From assembly GCA_028820505.1 (NCBI GenBank), contig JAPPIT010000225.1, positions 98,759-162,758 on the forward strand: DNA of 64,000 nt, in the 5' to 3' direction. Position numbers and translations under genes: made by a program. Positions 51,117-63,679 of the stretch are shown in pieces. How positions within the stretch are numbered: the first letter of the stretch is position 1; each line of letters starts with the position of its first letter. Source of the stretch: Defluviicoccus sp. GTDB taxonomy: Bacteria; Pseudomonadota; Alphaproteobacteria; MPNO01. Below the pieces are notes generated by a model that was given only the letters and a program-made list of their open reading frames with translations, was not told the origin of the DNA and searched no databases.

Positions 51117-52208
51117 TCAGCCTCCCTGCGGCAGCGCGATGCGCGCGCCGCGCCGGCGGAAACGGATGCGGTATCGGATCAGCACGTCGGTCCCGAGCAG
51201 GAAGAACAGCAGCATGCCCTGGAACACTCCGGTAAGGGCGAGCGGCAGCTTGAGCTCGATCTGCGCCAGTTCCCCGCCGAGATAGCTGAGCGCGATCAGG
51301 AGGGCCGCGAACAGGACCCCGACCGGATGCAGACGGCCGAGAAAGGCGACGATGATCGCGGTGAAGCCGTAGCCGGGCGACACGACGGGATGGAGCTGGC
51401 CGATCGGACCCGACACCTCGAACATGCCGGCAAGGCCGGCCAGCGCGCCGGAGACACAGAGCACGGTCCAGATCAGCCTCTTCTCCGAGAATCCGGCGTA
51501 ACTCGCGGCCGCCGGCGACTGTCCGACCACCTTGATCTGGAAGCCGAGAAAGGCGCGGCTCAACACCACCCATCCGGCGAGGACGATCAGGAGCGCGATC
51601 GGCGCCGCGATGGACAGCCTGGTCTCGTCGAGGATCACGGGCAGCAGCGCCGAATCTTCGAACATGCGCGATTCCGGAAAGTTCAGCCCTTCCGGGTCTC
51701 GCCACGGCCCATGGACGAGGTAGCTCAGCAAGAGCGTCGCCACATAGGTCAGCATCAGGCTGGTAAGGATTTCGTTGGCGTTGAACCGCACCCGGAGAAA
51801 CGCGGGTATGGCGCCCCATGCCAGACCGCCGAGGATGCCCGCGACGGCCATCGCGGGAAGCACCAGCCAACTCTCGACGCCGTGGAACGCGAGCGCGACG
51901 CCGCCGCCGCAGATCGCGCCGAGCGTGAACTGTCCCTCGGCGCCGATGTTCCACACATTGGCGCGGAAACCGAGCGCCAATCCGATACCGATGACCGCGA
52001 GCGGCGTCGCCTTCACCAGCAATTCCGAGACGCCGTACAGGGTGGACACGGGCTTGACGAAGAAGGTGTAGAGCGCGCGTCCGGGGTCGAAGCCGAGCGC
52101 CGCGAACATGATCACCCCGGCGATCAGGGTCAGGCCCACGGCGATCGCCGGCGTGAGAAGCATCATCGCGGCCGAGACGCCGCTGCGGGGTTCGAGCCTA
52201 GGCAGCAT
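51117..52208 (-). CDS. ABC transporter permease, nucleoside/BMP type (first)
   Basis: This 363-residue inner-membrane permease is the YufP/NupP-like partner. Features include NVWNIGAEGQFTLGAICGGG (about 80-99) and the ATPase-contact loop KVVGQSPAAASYAGFSEK. Several hydrophobic segments span the protein. It overlaps the upstream ATPase gene by 11 bases. Two distinct permeases plus a double ATPase is the standard layout for this importer class. Confidence 0.9.
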   Translation of the reverse strand: MLPRLEPRSGVSAAMMLLTPAIAVGLTLIAGVIMFAALGFDPGRALYTFFVKPVSTLYGVSELLVKATPLAVIGIGLALGFRANVWNIGAEGQFTLGAICGGGVALAFHGVESWLVLPAMAVAGILGGLAWGAIPAFLRVRFNANEILTSLMLTYVATLLLSYLVHGPWRDPEGLNFPESRMFEDSALLPVILDETRLSIAAPIALLIVLAGWVVLSRAFLGFQIKVVGQSPAAASYAGFSEKRLIWTVLCVSGALAGLAGMFEVSGPIGQLHPVVSPGYGFTAIIVAFLGRLHPVGVLFAALLIALSYLGGELAQIELKLPLALTGVFQGMLLFFLLGTDVLIRYRIRFRRRGARIALPQGG

Positions 52209-53757
52209 GGGTCTCGACGATCTCGCCCGCCTCGTCGAACATGCCGCCCATCAGGAGGCCGGCCTGCTCGACGGTCGTGTCCCTGGTGAGCCGGCTGGCC
52301 GACAGCCGGCCTTCGCAGATCACGGCGAGGCGATCGCTGATCGCGAACAGCTCGTCGAGGTCCTGCGATACCACCAGGACCGCCGCGCCCGCCTTGGCGA
52401 GGTCCAGCAACGCCTGCTGGATCGCCGCCGCCGCGCCGGCGTCGACCCCCCATGTCGGATGCGCGGCTATCAGAATCTCCGGGTTTTGGAGGATTTCCCG
52501 CCCGATGATGAATTTCTGGAGATTGCCGCCGGAGAGACTGCCGGCCGCCGCCGCGGGTCCGGGCGCCATCACGCTATAGGCCTGGATGATGTCCGACGCG
52601 AAGCGGGACATGGCACGCACCTGCAGGAGCCCCTGCCGCAGCATCCCGCTCCGGAGGTAGGCGCTGAGGAAGCCGTTTTCGGAAAGAGTCATCTCAGGCA
52701 CCGTGCCCTGGCCCATGCGTTCTTCCGGCACGACGCAGACACCGCGCGCGCGGCGCGCCCTCGGGCCCAGCCGGCCGACCGGCCGACCGTCGAGCAGGAT
52801 TGCGTCGGCATCCTCGCACAGCGTCTCCCCGCTCAGCGCCGCGAGGAGCTCCGGCTGGCCGTTCCCGGCGACGCCCGCGATGCCGAGGATCTCGCCGGCG
52901 CGCACGCTCAGACTCACATTGCGAATCGGCGTGCCGAACGGGTGCTCGGATTCGAGCGACAGGTTTCTCACGGTCAGCCGGTCGTTCCCGGCTGCGTCGG
53001 CGCCGCCGCGCTCGGGCGTCGCGAGCTCGGCGCCGATCATCATCTGGGCGAGGCTTCGCGCGGTCTCCGTGCGCGGATCGCAGGTCGCGACCACCCTTCC
53101 GCCGCGCAGCACGGTCGCGGCCTCGCAAAGCGCGCGGATCTCTTCCAGCTTGTGGGAGATGTAGAGCACCGTGACGCCTTCGGCGGCGAGCTGGCGCAGC
53201 GTCTCGAACAGACGGTCCGCCTCCTGCGGGGTCAGCACCGATGTGGGCTCGTCCATGATCAGGAGACTCGGGTTTTGCAGCAGGCAGCGGACGATCTCCA
53301 CCCGCTGGCGCTCGCCGACCGAGAGCGTGTGCACGTGCCTGCCCGGATCGAGCGCAAGGCCGTAATGCGCCGACACCTCCCCGATCCGCTCCGTCAGATC
53401 GCGCATCGGCACCTTTTCGTCGATGCCGAGCGCGATGTTCTCGGCAACGGTCAGGGAGTCGAACAGCGAGAAATGCTGGAACACCATGCCGATACCCAGC
53501 CGGCGCGCCTGGGCCGGAGACCCGACCTGGACGATTTGCCCGTTCCACCGCATTTCGCCCGAATCGGCGCGCAGCACGCCGTATACGATCTTCACCAGGG
53601 TCGATTTTCCGGCCCCGTTCTCGCCGAGGAGCGCGTGGATTTCGCCGGGTCTCAGCGTGAGCGAGACGCGGTCGTTCGCGACGACGCCGGGAAATGTCTT
53701 GCAGATATCGGTGAGCGCGAGACGCGCCGTCGCGTCATCGGACGCCACTGCTGCCAC
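52198..53757 (-). CDS. ABC transporter ATP-binding protein, duplicated type
   Basis: The 519-residue ATPase contains two ABC domains in tandem. The first is complete: Walker A GENGAGKST (about 44), signature LSVGERQRVEI and Walker B LLIMDEPTSVLTP. The second has a degenerate P-loop (GVAGNGQPELL), signature LSGGNLQKFIIGRE and AAHPTWGVDAGA in the Walker B/D-loop region, as usual for the nucleoside and ribose importers. The GTG start (53757) has AGGA upstream; GTG 53748 is an alternative. It is the first gene of the cassette. Confidence 0.92.
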   Translation of the reverse strand: MAAVASDDATARLALTDICKTFPGVVANDRVSLTLRPGEIHALLGENGAGKSTLVKIVYGVLRADSGEMRWNGQIVQVGSPAQARRLGIGMVFQHFSLFDSLTVAENIALGIDEKVPMRDLTERIGEVSAHYGLALDPGRHVHTLSVGERQRVEIVRCLLQNPSLLIMDEPTSVLTPQEADRLFETLRQLAAEGVTVLYISHKLEEIRALCEAATVLRGGRVVATCDPRTETARSLAQMMIGAELATPERGGADAAGNDRLTVRNLSLESEHPFGTPIRNVSLSVRAGEILGIAGVAGNGQPELLAALSGETLCEDADAILLDGRPVGRLGPRARRARGVCVVPEERMGQGTVPEMTLSENGFLSAYLRSGMLRQGLLQVRAMSRFASDIIQAYSVMAPGPAAAAGSLSGGNLQKFIIGREILQNPEILIAAHPTWGVDAGAAAAIQQALLDLAKAGAAVLVVSQDLDELFAISDRLAVICEGRLSASRLTRDTTVEQAGLLMGGMFDEAGEIVETHAA

Positions 53758-53870
53758 TCTTCCGTCCTTGCATCGACTTTCCGGGCGCGCTCTTCATCGT
53801 TCTCACGTCCGCGCGAACCGCGATCATGGCATATCCGGTTCCGGGCCGCACGCTTCCAGCGCCTTTCCGT

Positions 53871-54404
53871 TCAGCCCTCGCTCCAGGGCGGACGCAGCGC
53901 CAGGATTTCCCGATAGACCGGGCAGTTTTCGTCGTGCGCGCCCGGAAGGTATCCCGTGCTCATCAGGAACTCGCCGGTGATCTCGCCGCCGGTGAAGCGA
54001 AACGTCTGCCGGAACAGCTTCACCCAGTCGTCCTTCGGCAGCGGGTGCCGGAGGTCGAGCCACGCGGCGAAGGAGCCGTGATCGGCGATCAACCCCTCGA
54101 TGACGCGCGCATTGTGGATCGCGGCGTCGATCTTCAGCCGGTTGCGGATTATCCCCGCATCGGAGAGAAGCCGTGCCCGTTCGGTCTCGCCGTAGCGCGC
54201 GACCCTGCCGACGTCGAAGCCCTCGAACGCGTCGAAGAACGCTTCGCGCTTCTTGAGGATGATGAGCCAGGACAGGCCCGCCTGGTTGATCTCCAACACC
54301 AGACGCTCGAACAGGATCGCGTCGTCGCGGACGGGAAATCCGTACTCGGTGCCGTGGTAGGGGCCGTGAAACGGATGGCCCGGGGCGATATCGCAATAGG
54401 ACAT
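53871..54404 (-). CDS. tag: DNA-3-methyladenine glycosylase I
   Basis: Tag removes 3-methyladenine from alkylated DNA. The 177-residue protein has the family blocks NQAGLSWLIILKKRE and DAGIIRNRLKI. The structural zinc ligands are all visible: Cys4, His17 and a C-terminal HDENC (His/Cys spaced four apart), as in E. coli Tag. ATG 54404 starts the conserved MSYCD. It lies 5 bases after the DUF1467 gene, at the end of the rnj-coaX-birA-nuo transcript. Confidence 0.93.
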   Translation of the reverse strand: MSYCDIAPGHPFHGPYHGTEYGFPVRDDAILFERLVLEINQAGLSWLIILKKREAFFDAFEGFDVGRVARYGETERARLLSDAGIIRNRLKIDAAIHNARVIEGLIADHGSFAAWLDLRHPLPKDDWVKLFRQTFRFTGGEITGEFLMSTGYLPGAHDENCPVYREILALRPPWSEG

Positions 54405-54409
54405 GGAGC

Positions 54410-54655
54410 TCAGCCGCGGAACGAAATCAGGTCCGACGCGACAAGCCAGTAGACGATGCCCCAGACAATCGTTGTGATGACGGTGGTCACGCCGGCCTTC
54501 AGCCAGAGGCGGGGCCTGACGGGGGCGCCGTCCGCGTGTCCTTCCCCGACCGTCTCGCCGGCTTCGTGCGGGGAACGGATTCCGAAGGGAAGCGTGACGA
54601 AGAAAACCAGCCACCAGAGGATCAGAAAAACGACGATAGCGGAGACCCAGCCCAT
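54410..54655 (-). CDS. DUF1467 family small membrane protein
   Basis: This 81-residue protein has two transmembrane segments (about 3-23 and 53-77) joined by an acidic loop with the conserved TLPFGIRSPHEAGE. The family is common in alphaproteobacteria and of unknown function. ATG 54655 gives the full first helix. It lies 14 bases after rnj and 5 before tag. Confidence 0.85.
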   Translation of the reverse strand: MGWVSAIVVFLILWWLVFFVTLPFGIRSPHEAGETVGEGHADGAPVRPRLWLKAGVTTVITTIVWGIVYWLVASDLISFRG

Positions 54656-54669
54656 TCCCCCGGCTCCGC

Positions 54670-56343
54670 TCAGACCCGGACCACGTGAACCTGGATCGCG
54701 GGGCGCTTGCCCGTAGCCCGCCGGAGCGTGCCGGAGACCGCGCTCCGCGCCGTCTTCTCGATTCGCTCGTCGTCCGCCCGTGCGTTCCTCGGAAGCTCCT
54801 CGATGGCATCGATCAGCGCGTCGATCGCGTCTTCCTCGAACTCTTCCGCCTCTTCGGGCTCGGTGACGCCCTGCAGGGAGACCATGGGGTCCGCGGCCAG
54901 CCTGCCGCGGCCGTCGAGGACGACGGTCGCCACCGCAGAGCCGGCGGCGCCGATCCGGTGGCGCGCGCGAACCGTCTGGCCGTCGAGCGGCACGAGCTGC
55001 CTGCCGTCGACGCCGAGCCGACCCGTCTCGACCGCGCCCACCTGCTCCAGCGGACCGGGGATCAGCCTGACCAGGGTGCCGTTCTCCGCCACCAGCGCAT
55101 CGTCGACGCCGGCCTCCTCGGCCAGCGCGACCTGTTCGAACAGATGCCGGGCCTCGCCGTGGATCGGCACGACGCTGGCGGGTTTGAGGCAATCGTATAG
55201 GGCGCGCAGCTCGTCACGCGCCGGATGGCCCGAGACGTGGGTCTCGCGGGCGCCGTCGACGATCACCTCGATCCCCTGTCGGGCGAGCTGGTTCTGTACC
55301 CGTCCGATCGCAACCTCGTTGCCGGGGATCTGCCGCGAGGAATAGATCACCGTATCTCCGGCCTCGAGCGCGACGGCGGGATGGTCGTTGGCCGCGATTC
55401 GGGTCAACGCCGCCCGCCGTTCGCCCTGGCTTCCCGTCACCGCCATCGCCACCCTTTCCGGGGGAAGGTATCCCGCGTCGTGCTCGGTCAGGAAGGGCGC
55501 CGTGTCGGCGAGGTAGCCGGTCTCCCGCGCGGCCTCGACCATGCGCCACATCGAACGGCCCACGAGGCAGGTCTGGCGGTCGTTGGCCGCGGCCGCATGC
55601 GCGATGGTCTGGATCCGCGCGATGTTGCTCGAAAAGCAGGCGACCGCCACGCGCCCGGTACATCCGGCGACGATCTCGGTGAGACTCTCCCGGAGTGCGC
55701 CCTCCGAGCCCGCGCTGCCGTCTACCATGGCGTTCGTGGAATCGATCATCAGGGCGCGGACGCCTTCGGCGCCGAGCGCGCGCAGGCCGTCCATGTCAGT
55801 TTCGGCGCCGACCAGGGGCGCGGGATCGAGCTTCCAGTCGGTCGCGTGCACAGCGAGTCCCGCCTCGGTGCGAATTGCCAGCACATGTCCCTCGGGAATC
55901 GAATGCGCCGCCGTGAAAAATTCAACCTCGAAGGGACCGGCGTCGAAGCGCTCGTTCGGCGCGACGGTGCGGAGCGGAACGTCGTCCAGACCGGCCTCGG
56001 CAAGCTTGCGTCGCAGGACCGCCGCGGCGAACGGGGACGCGTAGACCGGGCACCGCAATTTGGGCCAGAGAACGGCGACCGCACCCAGATGGTCCTCGTG
56101 CGCGTGGGTCAGCACGATGGCTTCGAGCGCGGCGCGGCGTTCCACGATGAAGCCGGGATCGGGAACGAGCACGTCGATTCCTGGCGTCGACTCGTCGCCG
56201 AAGCCGATCCCCAGATCCACCATCAGCCAGCGCCCGTGGGTGCCGTAGAGATTGAGGTTCATCCCGATCTCTCCGGCGCCGCCGAGGGCGGCGAACAGCA
56301 GTTCGCCCCTGCCCGGTGCGAGCGGGTCGCGCCTCTCGTTCAT
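54670..56343 (-). CDS. rnj: Ribonuclease J
   Basis: RNase J is a metallo-beta-lactamase/beta-CASP nuclease with 5' exonuclease and endonuclease activity in rRNA and mRNA processing. The 557-residue protein begins with [15 protein letters not shown]; the metal motif is [12 protein letters not shown] (about 77). The beta-CASP region includes GSQGE and the HVSGHP block, and a C-terminal domain follows. The ATG overlaps the coaX stop by 4 bases (ATGA). Confidence 0.94.
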   Translation of the reverse strand: MNERRDPLAPGRGELLFAALGGAGEIGMNLNLYGTHGRWLMVDLGIGFGDESTPGIDVLVPDPGFIVERRAALEAIVLTHAHEDHLGAVAVLWPKLRCPVYASPFAAAVLRRKLAEAGLDDVPLRTVAPNERFDAGPFEVEFFTAAHSIPEGHVLAIRTEAGLAVHATDWKLDPAPLVGAETDMDGLRALGAEGVRALMIDSTNAMVDGSAGSEGALRESLTEIVAGCTGRVAVACFSSNIARIQTIAHAAAANDRQTCLVGRSMWRMVEAARETGYLADTAPFLTEHDAGYLPPERVAMAVTGSQGERRAALTRIAANDHPAVALEAGDTVIYSSRQIPGNEVAIGRVQNQLARQGIEVIVDGARETHVSGHPARDELRALYDCLKPASVVPIHGEARHLFEQVALAEEAGVDDALVAENGTLVRLIPGPLEQVGAVETGRLGVDGRQLVPLDGQTVRARHRIGAAGSAVATVVLDGRGRLAADPMVSLQGVTEPEEAEEFEEDAIDALIDAIEELPRNARADDERIEKTARSAVSGTLRRATGKRPAIQVHVVRV

Positions 56344-57113
56344 GCCTTCCGGTTCCGGCGCCAGATCGAGGCGAGGCCGCGCAGCGTCATCTCGGGATCC
56401 ACCTCGCGGATTATCGGGGTGCCCTCGGCGAAGAGCGGCGCGAGCCCGCCCGTGGCGATGACTTTCATGTCCGTGCCGAACTCCTCCACGATCCGCGCGA
56501 CCAGGCCTTCGATCAGCCCGACATAGCCCCAATAGATGCCCGACAGCATGGCCGGCACGGTCCGCTTGCCGATCACCCTCGGCGGACGGCGGACGGCCAC
56601 GCGCGGCAGTTGCGCAGCGGCGGCGTGGAGCGCATCGAGGGACAGGTTGATCCCGGGCGCGATCACGCCGCCCACATAGCTTCCTTCCGCGTCGACGACA
56701 TCGAAGGTGGTGGCGGTGCCGAAGTCGATGACGATAAGCGGCCCGCCGAATCGCTCATGCGCGCCGACCGCGTTGACCAGCCGATCCGTGCCCACTTCCG
56801 ACGGGCTGTCGACCAGCACGCCGATCCCGAGCTCCACGTCGGGTTCCCCGATGACGAGCGGGTCGCAGTCGAAATAGCGCCTGCACAGGGACCTGAGGCT
56901 GAACAGCGCCTCGGGAACGACGGTGGCGATGATGGCGGCATCGACGTCGGAGGCGGCGAGCCCGCGAAGCGACATCAGCTGGCTGAGCCAGACCGCGTAT
57001 TCGTCCGAGGTGCGTTTCGCGTCGCTGGAGCTGCGCCAGACGCCGCGCTGTTCCTCCCCCTCGTAGAGCGCAAAGACGATGTTGGTGTTGCCCGAATCGA
57101 TGGTCAGCAGCAC
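56340..57113 (-). CDS. coaX: Type III pantothenate kinase
   Basis: CoaX phosphorylates pantothenate in the first step of coenzyme A synthesis. The 257-residue ASKHA-fold protein shows [14 protein letters not shown] (phosphate 1), [24 protein letters not shown] (phosphate 2) and GGLAPL. GTG 57113 is preceded by GGGAGG and overlaps the birA end by 10 bases. Longer open frames upstream are shadows of birA. Confidence 0.95.
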   Translation of the reverse strand: MLLTIDSGNTNIVFALYEGEEQRGVWRSSSDAKRTSDEYAVWLSQLMSLRGLAASDVDAAIIATVVPEALFSLRSLCRRYFDCDPLVIGEPDVELGIGVLVDSPSEVGTDRLVNAVGAHERFGGPLIVIDFGTATTFDVVDAEGSYVGGVIAPGINLSLDALHAAAAQLPRVAVRRPPRVIGKRTVPAMLSGIYWGYVGLIEGLVARIVEEFGTDMKVIATGGLAPLFAEGTPIIREVDPEMTLRGLASIWRRNRKA

Positions 57114-57817
57114 GCGCGCCTCCCGAAGAATACCTCGCCCGCGGCGATTTCCGTCTCGATGCCCGACGCGTCGACGAGGACCATCGCGCCATTCGCGGTC
57201 AAACGGTCGAAACGGCCGCTGACGGTTCCCCGCGCGGACCGGACCGAAACGACCTCGCCCAAACCGGTGGCGCGAGAGAGCCAGGCGTCGCGCACCGGAC
57301 CGAACCCCTCGTCCAGCCAGCGGCGATACCAGCGGTCGAAGGTGCTGCAGATCCGGGCGCAGAGCGTCGCGGCGTCGATCCGCCCGCCCAGATCGGCGGC
57401 GGTATCCGAGACGCCGTCCGGGGTTCGGGCGGCGTTGACCCCGATTCCCACCGCGGCCGCCTCGCCATCGGCTTCGATCAGAATGCCGGCGATCTTGCGT
57501 CCCCCCGCCAGGAGATCGTTGGGCCATTTGAACCGGAAATCCGTTTCGCGGTCCATCGCCTCGCCGAGAGCGACGGCGGCGACGAAGGAAAGCTGGGCCG
57601 CGGCGTGTCCCGCGGGCGGTCGGACGAGGACGGTCATGTAGAGATTGCCGGGCGCCGGAAGCCAGCTTCTGCCGCGCCGGCCGCGGCCCGCGGTCTGTTC
57701 CGCCGCCAGCACCACGGTACCGTGCGGCGCTCCCTCCGCCGCGCGGCGGAGCGCCTCGGCGTTGGTGCTGTCGACCCGAGGAAGATTGACGAGCCGGTAG
57801 CCGTCCGGGAGGCGCAC
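57104..57817 (-). CDS. birA: Biotin-[acetyl-CoA carboxylase] ligase
   Basis: BirA attaches biotin to the carboxyl-carrier protein. The 237-residue protein is the ligase-only form: there is no N-terminal helix-turn-helix, so it should not act as repressor. The biotinyl-adenylate loop is seen as [10 protein letters not shown] and the conserved KWPNDLL follows. It begins with GTG 57817, 7 bases after nuoN, and ends inside coaX. Confidence 0.94.
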   Translation of the reverse strand: MRLPDGYRLVNLPRVDSTNAEALRRAAEGAPHGTVVLAAEQTAGRGRRGRSWLPAPGNLYMTVLVRPPAGHAAAQLSFVAAVALGEAMDRETDFRFKWPNDLLAGGRKIAGILIEADGEAAAVGIGVNAARTPDGVSDTAADLGGRIDAATLCARICSTFDRWYRRWLDEGFGPVRDAWLSRATGLGEVVSVRSARGTVSGRFDRLTANGAMVLVDASGIETEIAAGEVFFGRRACC

Positions 57818-57824
57818 CGGCCGG

Positions 57825-59276
57825 TCAGGAGAAGAAGAGGACGGCGGCCGCGACCTCGGCGGCGCGCACGATGGGCGTCTGGAACGCGATGAACGCGACG
57901 ACCAGCACGCTGGAGACCGCGACGATCGCGGCGAGGCTGCGTCCCATCGGCCTGTCGAAGGCTTCCGCGGGCTCGTCGAAATACATGATCTTGACGATCC
58001 TGAGATAGTAGAAGGCCGCCACCACGCTGGTCAGCACGCCGATCACCGCGAGCGTGTAAAGCCCGGCATCGACCGCCGCGAGAAAGACGTAGAGCTTCGA
58101 GAAGAACCCGGCGAGCGGCGGGATCCCGGCCATCGAGAACATGAAAATCGCGAGCGCGAGCGCCATGAGGGGCGCATTGCGGGACAGCCCGGCAAGATCC
58201 GTCAGATCCTCCACCATGCGTCCGTTCTGGCGCATCGCGAGCACGCAGCAGAACGTGCCCGCGGTCATCACCAGATAGACCGCCATGTAGATGGCGATGC
58301 CGCGCACCCCGTCGGTGCTGCCGGCCGCGAGCCCGACCAGAGCGAATCCGACATGTCCGATCGAGCTGTATGCCAGAAGCCGCTTGATATTGGTCTGCCA
58401 GATCGCCGCGAACGCGCCCAGGACCATCGAAAGGATGGCGATGAACACGACGATCTGCTGCCATTGCTGGAACAGGTCGAAGAAAGGCCCCACCAGGACC
58501 CGGACGAAGAGCGCCATCGCGGCGACTTTGGGCGCGATGGCGAAGAACGCGGTGACCGGCGTCGGCGCGCCCTGGTAGACGTCCGGCGTCCACATGTGGA
58601 ACGGAACGGCGGAGATCTTGAAGGCGAGCCCGGCGATGACGAAGACGAGCCCGACGATCACGCCGATCTCCGGCGCCGCGTCGGTGCGGGAGAACAGCCC
58701 CGCGAGCGTCTCGAACCCGGTCGAGCCGGCGAAGCCGTAGACCATCGAGCAGCCGTAGAGCAGCATGCCAGAAGACAGCGCGCCGAGAACGAAGTATTTG
58801 AGCCCGGCTTCGGAGGAGCGCGCCGAATCCCGCCGGATGGCGGCGATCACGTAGAGCGCGAGCGACTGAAGCTCCAGCCCGACATAGAGCGCGATCAGGT
58901 CGTTCGCCGAGATCATCATCGACATGCCGAGCGTCGCGAAAACGATCAGGATCGGATACTCGGGCCGGCCGATCTGCTCGCGCCGGTTGTATCCGAAGGA
59001 CATGACGATGGCCAGCGCCGAGCCGATGAAGACCAGCCACTTCATGAAATGGCCGAAGGCGTCGACGACGAACTGATCGCCGAACAGGGTGGTCCGGAGC
59101 TCCGTGGTCGCGCTCGCCGCCACCCCCGCGCCGAGAATGACGAGAACCGAAACCCAGCTCACGGAATGGTAAGAACGATCGCCCGCGAACGCGCCGACCA
59201 TCAGGAGGGCCATCGCACCGCAGACGAGAACGAGCTCGGGCAGGATAAGGGTCAGCTCGGGCAGCACGTCGATCAT
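57825..59276 (-). CDS. nuoN: NADH-quinone oxidoreductase subunit N
   Basis: NuoN is one of the antiporter-like proton-pumping subunits of complex I. The 483-residue polytopic membrane protein carries the Proton_antipo_M core, with [15 protein letters not shown] and the lysine-bearing helices characteristic of the family. It is the last nuo gene of the operon, 10 bases after nuoM, and is followed closely by birA. Confidence 0.95.
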   Translation of the reverse strand: MIDVLPELTLILPELVLVCGAMALLMVGAFAGDRSYHSVSWVSVLVILGAGVAASATTELRTTLFGDQFVVDAFGHFMKWLVFIGSALAIVMSFGYNRREQIGRPEYPILIVFATLGMSMMISANDLIALYVGLELQSLALYVIAAIRRDSARSSEAGLKYFVLGALSSGMLLYGCSMVYGFAGSTGFETLAGLFSRTDAAPEIGVIVGLVFVIAGLAFKISAVPFHMWTPDVYQGAPTPVTAFFAIAPKVAAMALFVRVLVGPFFDLFQQWQQIVVFIAILSMVLGAFAAIWQTNIKRLLAYSSIGHVGFALVGLAAGSTDGVRGIAIYMAVYLVMTAGTFCCVLAMRQNGRMVEDLTDLAGLSRNAPLMALALAIFMFSMAGIPPLAGFFSKLYVFLAAVDAGLYTLAVIGVLTSVVAAFYYLRIVKIMYFDEPAEAFDRPMGRSLAAIVAVSSVLVVAFIAFQTPIVRAAEVAAAVLFFS

Positions 59277-59286
59277 GTCCCGCCCC

Positions 59287-60801
59287 TCATCTGCCGGCCA
59301 CCGTGACGGCGTTCGCGGCCCTGAGCGCGACTTCGTAGTTGTCGATCAGGTTGGCGACGGATGCATGCATCACGTCCAGGAACGGTTCCGGCCAGATGCC
59401 CATCCACAGGGTCGCGGCGACGAGCGGCGCGAAGACCGCGATCTCGCGCCGGCTGAGATCGGTCATCGTCTTGAGGTCTTCCTTGGTGAGCTCGCCGAAA
59501 ATCACCCTGCGGTAGAGGTAGAGCATGTAGGCCGCGCCGAGGACGATGCCCGTCGTCGCGAGCAGCGCGAGCCAGGTATTGACCTGGAAAGCACCGACGA
59601 GGACCAGGAATTCGCCCACGAAACCGCTGGTCCCGGGCAGTCCGACCGAGCCCAGCATGAACACCATGAACACCGCGGCGTAGACCGGCATCCGGTGGAC
59701 GAGCCCGCCGTAGCGCGAGATTTCGCGCGAATGCAGCCGGTCGTAGACCACGCCGACGCAGAGGAACAGGGCGGCCGAGATCACACCGTGGCTCAGCATC
59801 TGGACGATCGCGCCTTCCACACCTTGCGTCCGGACGGTGAAGATCCCGATGGTGACGAAGCCCATATGCGCGACCGACGAGTAGGCGATCAGCTTCTTCA
59901 TGTCCTCCTGCGCGAGCGCGACGAGCGAGGTGTAGACGATCGCGATGATGCTGAGCGTGAATATCAGGGGAGCGAAGAAGTCGCTGGCAACCGGCAGCAT
60001 GGGCAGCGAGAACCTCAGGAAGCCGTAGGCCCCCATCTTCAGGAGAATGCCGGCGAGAATCACCGAGCCCGCCGTCGGGGCCTCGACATGGGCGTCGGGC
60101 AGCCAGGTGTGGACCGGCCACATCGGCACTTTGACCGCGAAGCTCGCGAAAAAGGCGAGCCAGAGCCAGATCTGCACGTCGGGATCGAAGCCGATCTTGA
60201 GCAGCTCGACGATGTCGGTGGTCTCAGCGTCGAAATAGATCACCATGATCGCGACCAGCAGCAGCACCGAGCCGGTCAGCGTGTAGAGGAAGAACTTGAA
60301 CGCCGCGTAGACCCGGTTCGGGCCGCCCCAAACGCCGATGATCAGGAACATCGGGATCAGCACGCCCTCGAAGAAGATGTAGAACAGCACGAAATCGAGC
60401 GCGCAGAACATGCCGACCATGAAGGTCTCGAGCAGCAGGAAGGCGATCATGTACTCCTTGACGCGGGTCTGGATCGCTTCCCAGCTCGCGAGAATGCAGA
60501 GCGGGGTGAGGAAGGTCGACAGGATCACGAACAGCATCGAGATGCCGTCGACCCCGAGGTGGTAGCTCGCGCCGAGAATGGGAATCCAGTCGGCGCGCTC
60601 GACGAACTGGAACGACGCCGTCGAGGTGTCGAAGTCGATCCAGATGCCGAGCGACAGGACGAACGTGATCAGCGAGGTCCAGAGCGCCGTCATCCGCGCG
60701 TTGCGCGCCACGATGCGCGCATCGCCCCGGACCAGGAACACGAACAGCGCCCCCACCGTCGGCAGGAAGATCACCAGGCTCAGGATCGGCCAGTCGGTCA
60801 C
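59287..60801 (-). CDS. nuoM: NADH-quinone oxidoreductase subunit M
   Basis: NuoM is the second antiporter-like subunit of complex I. The 504-residue membrane protein shows the family segments [38 protein letters not shown] and [12 protein letters not shown]. It starts at GTG 60801 with a strong GGAGG site 9 bases upstream, 12 bases after nuoL. It transports protons across the inner membrane together with NuoL and NuoN. Confidence 0.96.
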   Translation of the reverse strand: MTDWPILSLVIFLPTVGALFVFLVRGDARIVARNARMTALWTSLITFVLSLGIWIDFDTSTASFQFVERADWIPILGASYHLGVDGISMLFVILSTFLTPLCILASWEAIQTRVKEYMIAFLLLETFMVGMFCALDFVLFYIFFEGVLIPMFLIIGVWGGPNRVYAAFKFFLYTLTGSVLLLVAIMVIYFDAETTDIVELLKIGFDPDVQIWLWLAFFASFAVKVPMWPVHTWLPDAHVEAPTAGSVILAGILLKMGAYGFLRFSLPMLPVASDFFAPLIFTLSIIAIVYTSLVALAQEDMKKLIAYSSVAHMGFVTIGIFTVRTQGVEGAIVQMLSHGVISAALFLCVGVVYDRLHSREISRYGGLVHRMPVYAAVFMVFMLGSVGLPGTSGFVGEFLVLVGAFQVNTWLALLATTGIVLGAAYMLYLYRRVIFGELTKEDLKTMTDLSRREIAVFAPLVAATLWMGIWPEPFLDVMHASVANLIDNYEVALRAANAVTVAGR

Positions 60802-60813
60802 GCCGTTCGCCTC

Positions 60814-62745
<1,932 letters not shown>

Positions 62746-62748
62746 GCC

Positions 62749-63054
62749 CTAGCCCCGCATGAGATTGATGTCCTCGACCGCGATGGAGCCGCGGTTTCGG
62801 AAATAGACGACGATTATGGCGAGCCCGATCGCCGCTTCCGCCGCCGCGATGGCGAGCACCAGCAGCGCGAAAACCTGGCCCACCAGGTCCCCGTGATGGA
62901 CCGAGAAAGCGACGAGATTGATGTTGACCGAGAGCAGGATCAGCTCGATCGACATCAGGATGACGATGACGTTCTTCCGGTTGAGGAAGATGCCGAAGAT
63001 CCCGAGCGTGAACAGGATCGCGGCGACCGTCAGGAAATGCGCGAGACCGACCAC
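62749..63054 (-). CDS. nuoK: NADH-quinone oxidoreductase subunit K
   Basis: NuoK is a 101-residue complex I membrane subunit with three transmembrane helices. The conserved glutamates are visible in [10 protein letters not shown] (about 36) and [11 protein letters not shown] (about 72). It begins at GTG 63054, one base after nuoJ, and continues the normal nuo order. Confidence 0.96.
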   Translation of the reverse strand: MVGLAHFLTVAAILFTLGIFGIFLNRKNVIVILMSIELILLSVNINLVAFSVHHGDLVGQVFALLVLAIAAAEAAIGLAIIVVYFRNRGSIAVEDINLMRG

Positions 63055-63055
63055 G

Positions 63056-63670
63056 TCAGACGCCGCTCCCCGGCTCGACCTTCTTGAGCTCGACCGCGTC
63101 CGCGCGTCCGCGCCTGAGCTGGTCTCCGATGCGCTGCTTGCGTACCCCCTCCCGCGCCCGCAGCGTCAGCACGATGGCGCCGATCATGGCGATCAGCAGG
63201 ATCACCCCGGCAGCCTGGAACGCGTAGATGTAGTCGGTGTAGAGGATCTTCCCCAGCGCGTGGGTGTTGGTCACCTCCGCCGCCGACGGGGTCGGCGAGG
63301 CCAGCGTCACTGTCTCTTCCGGCGCGAACGCCCAGCCGGCGAAGACCAGAACCAGCTCGGCCATGAGGACGATCCCGATCAGCGCTCCGATGGGCAGGTA
63401 TTGCAGGAAACCCTGGCGCAGCTCGACGAAGTTGATGTCGAGCATCATCACCACGAACAGGAAGAGAACCGCGACGGCGCCGACATAGACGATCACCAGC
63501 ACCATGGCGATGAACTCGGCGCCCATGAGGACGAACAGCCCCGCCGCGTTGAAGAAGGCGAGGATCAGGAACAGCACCGAATGAACCGGGTTGCGCGCGG
63601 AGATCACCATTACGCCGGAGGCCACGGTGACGGCCGCGAAGAGATAGAAGGCGACGGTCTGGACGATCAT
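63056..63670 (-). CDS. nuoJ: NADH-quinone oxidoreductase subunit J
   Basis: NuoJ is a 204-residue complex I subunit with five transmembrane helices. The pi-bulge helix region [19 protein letters not shown] is clear. The C-terminal tail is hydrophilic and variable. It follows nuoI after 9 bases and precedes nuoK by one. Confidence 0.95.
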   Translation of the reverse strand: MIVQTVAFYLFAAVTVASGVMVISARNPVHSVLFLILAFFNAAGLFVLMGAEFIAMVLVIVYVGAVAVLFLFVVMMLDINFVELRQGFLQYLPIGALIGIVLMAELVLVFAGWAFAPEETVTLASPTPSAAEVTNTHALGKILYTDYIYAFQAAGVILLIAMIGAIVLTLRAREGVRKQRIGDQLRRGRADAVELKKVEPGSGV

Positions 63671-63679
63671 CGCGCGGCC

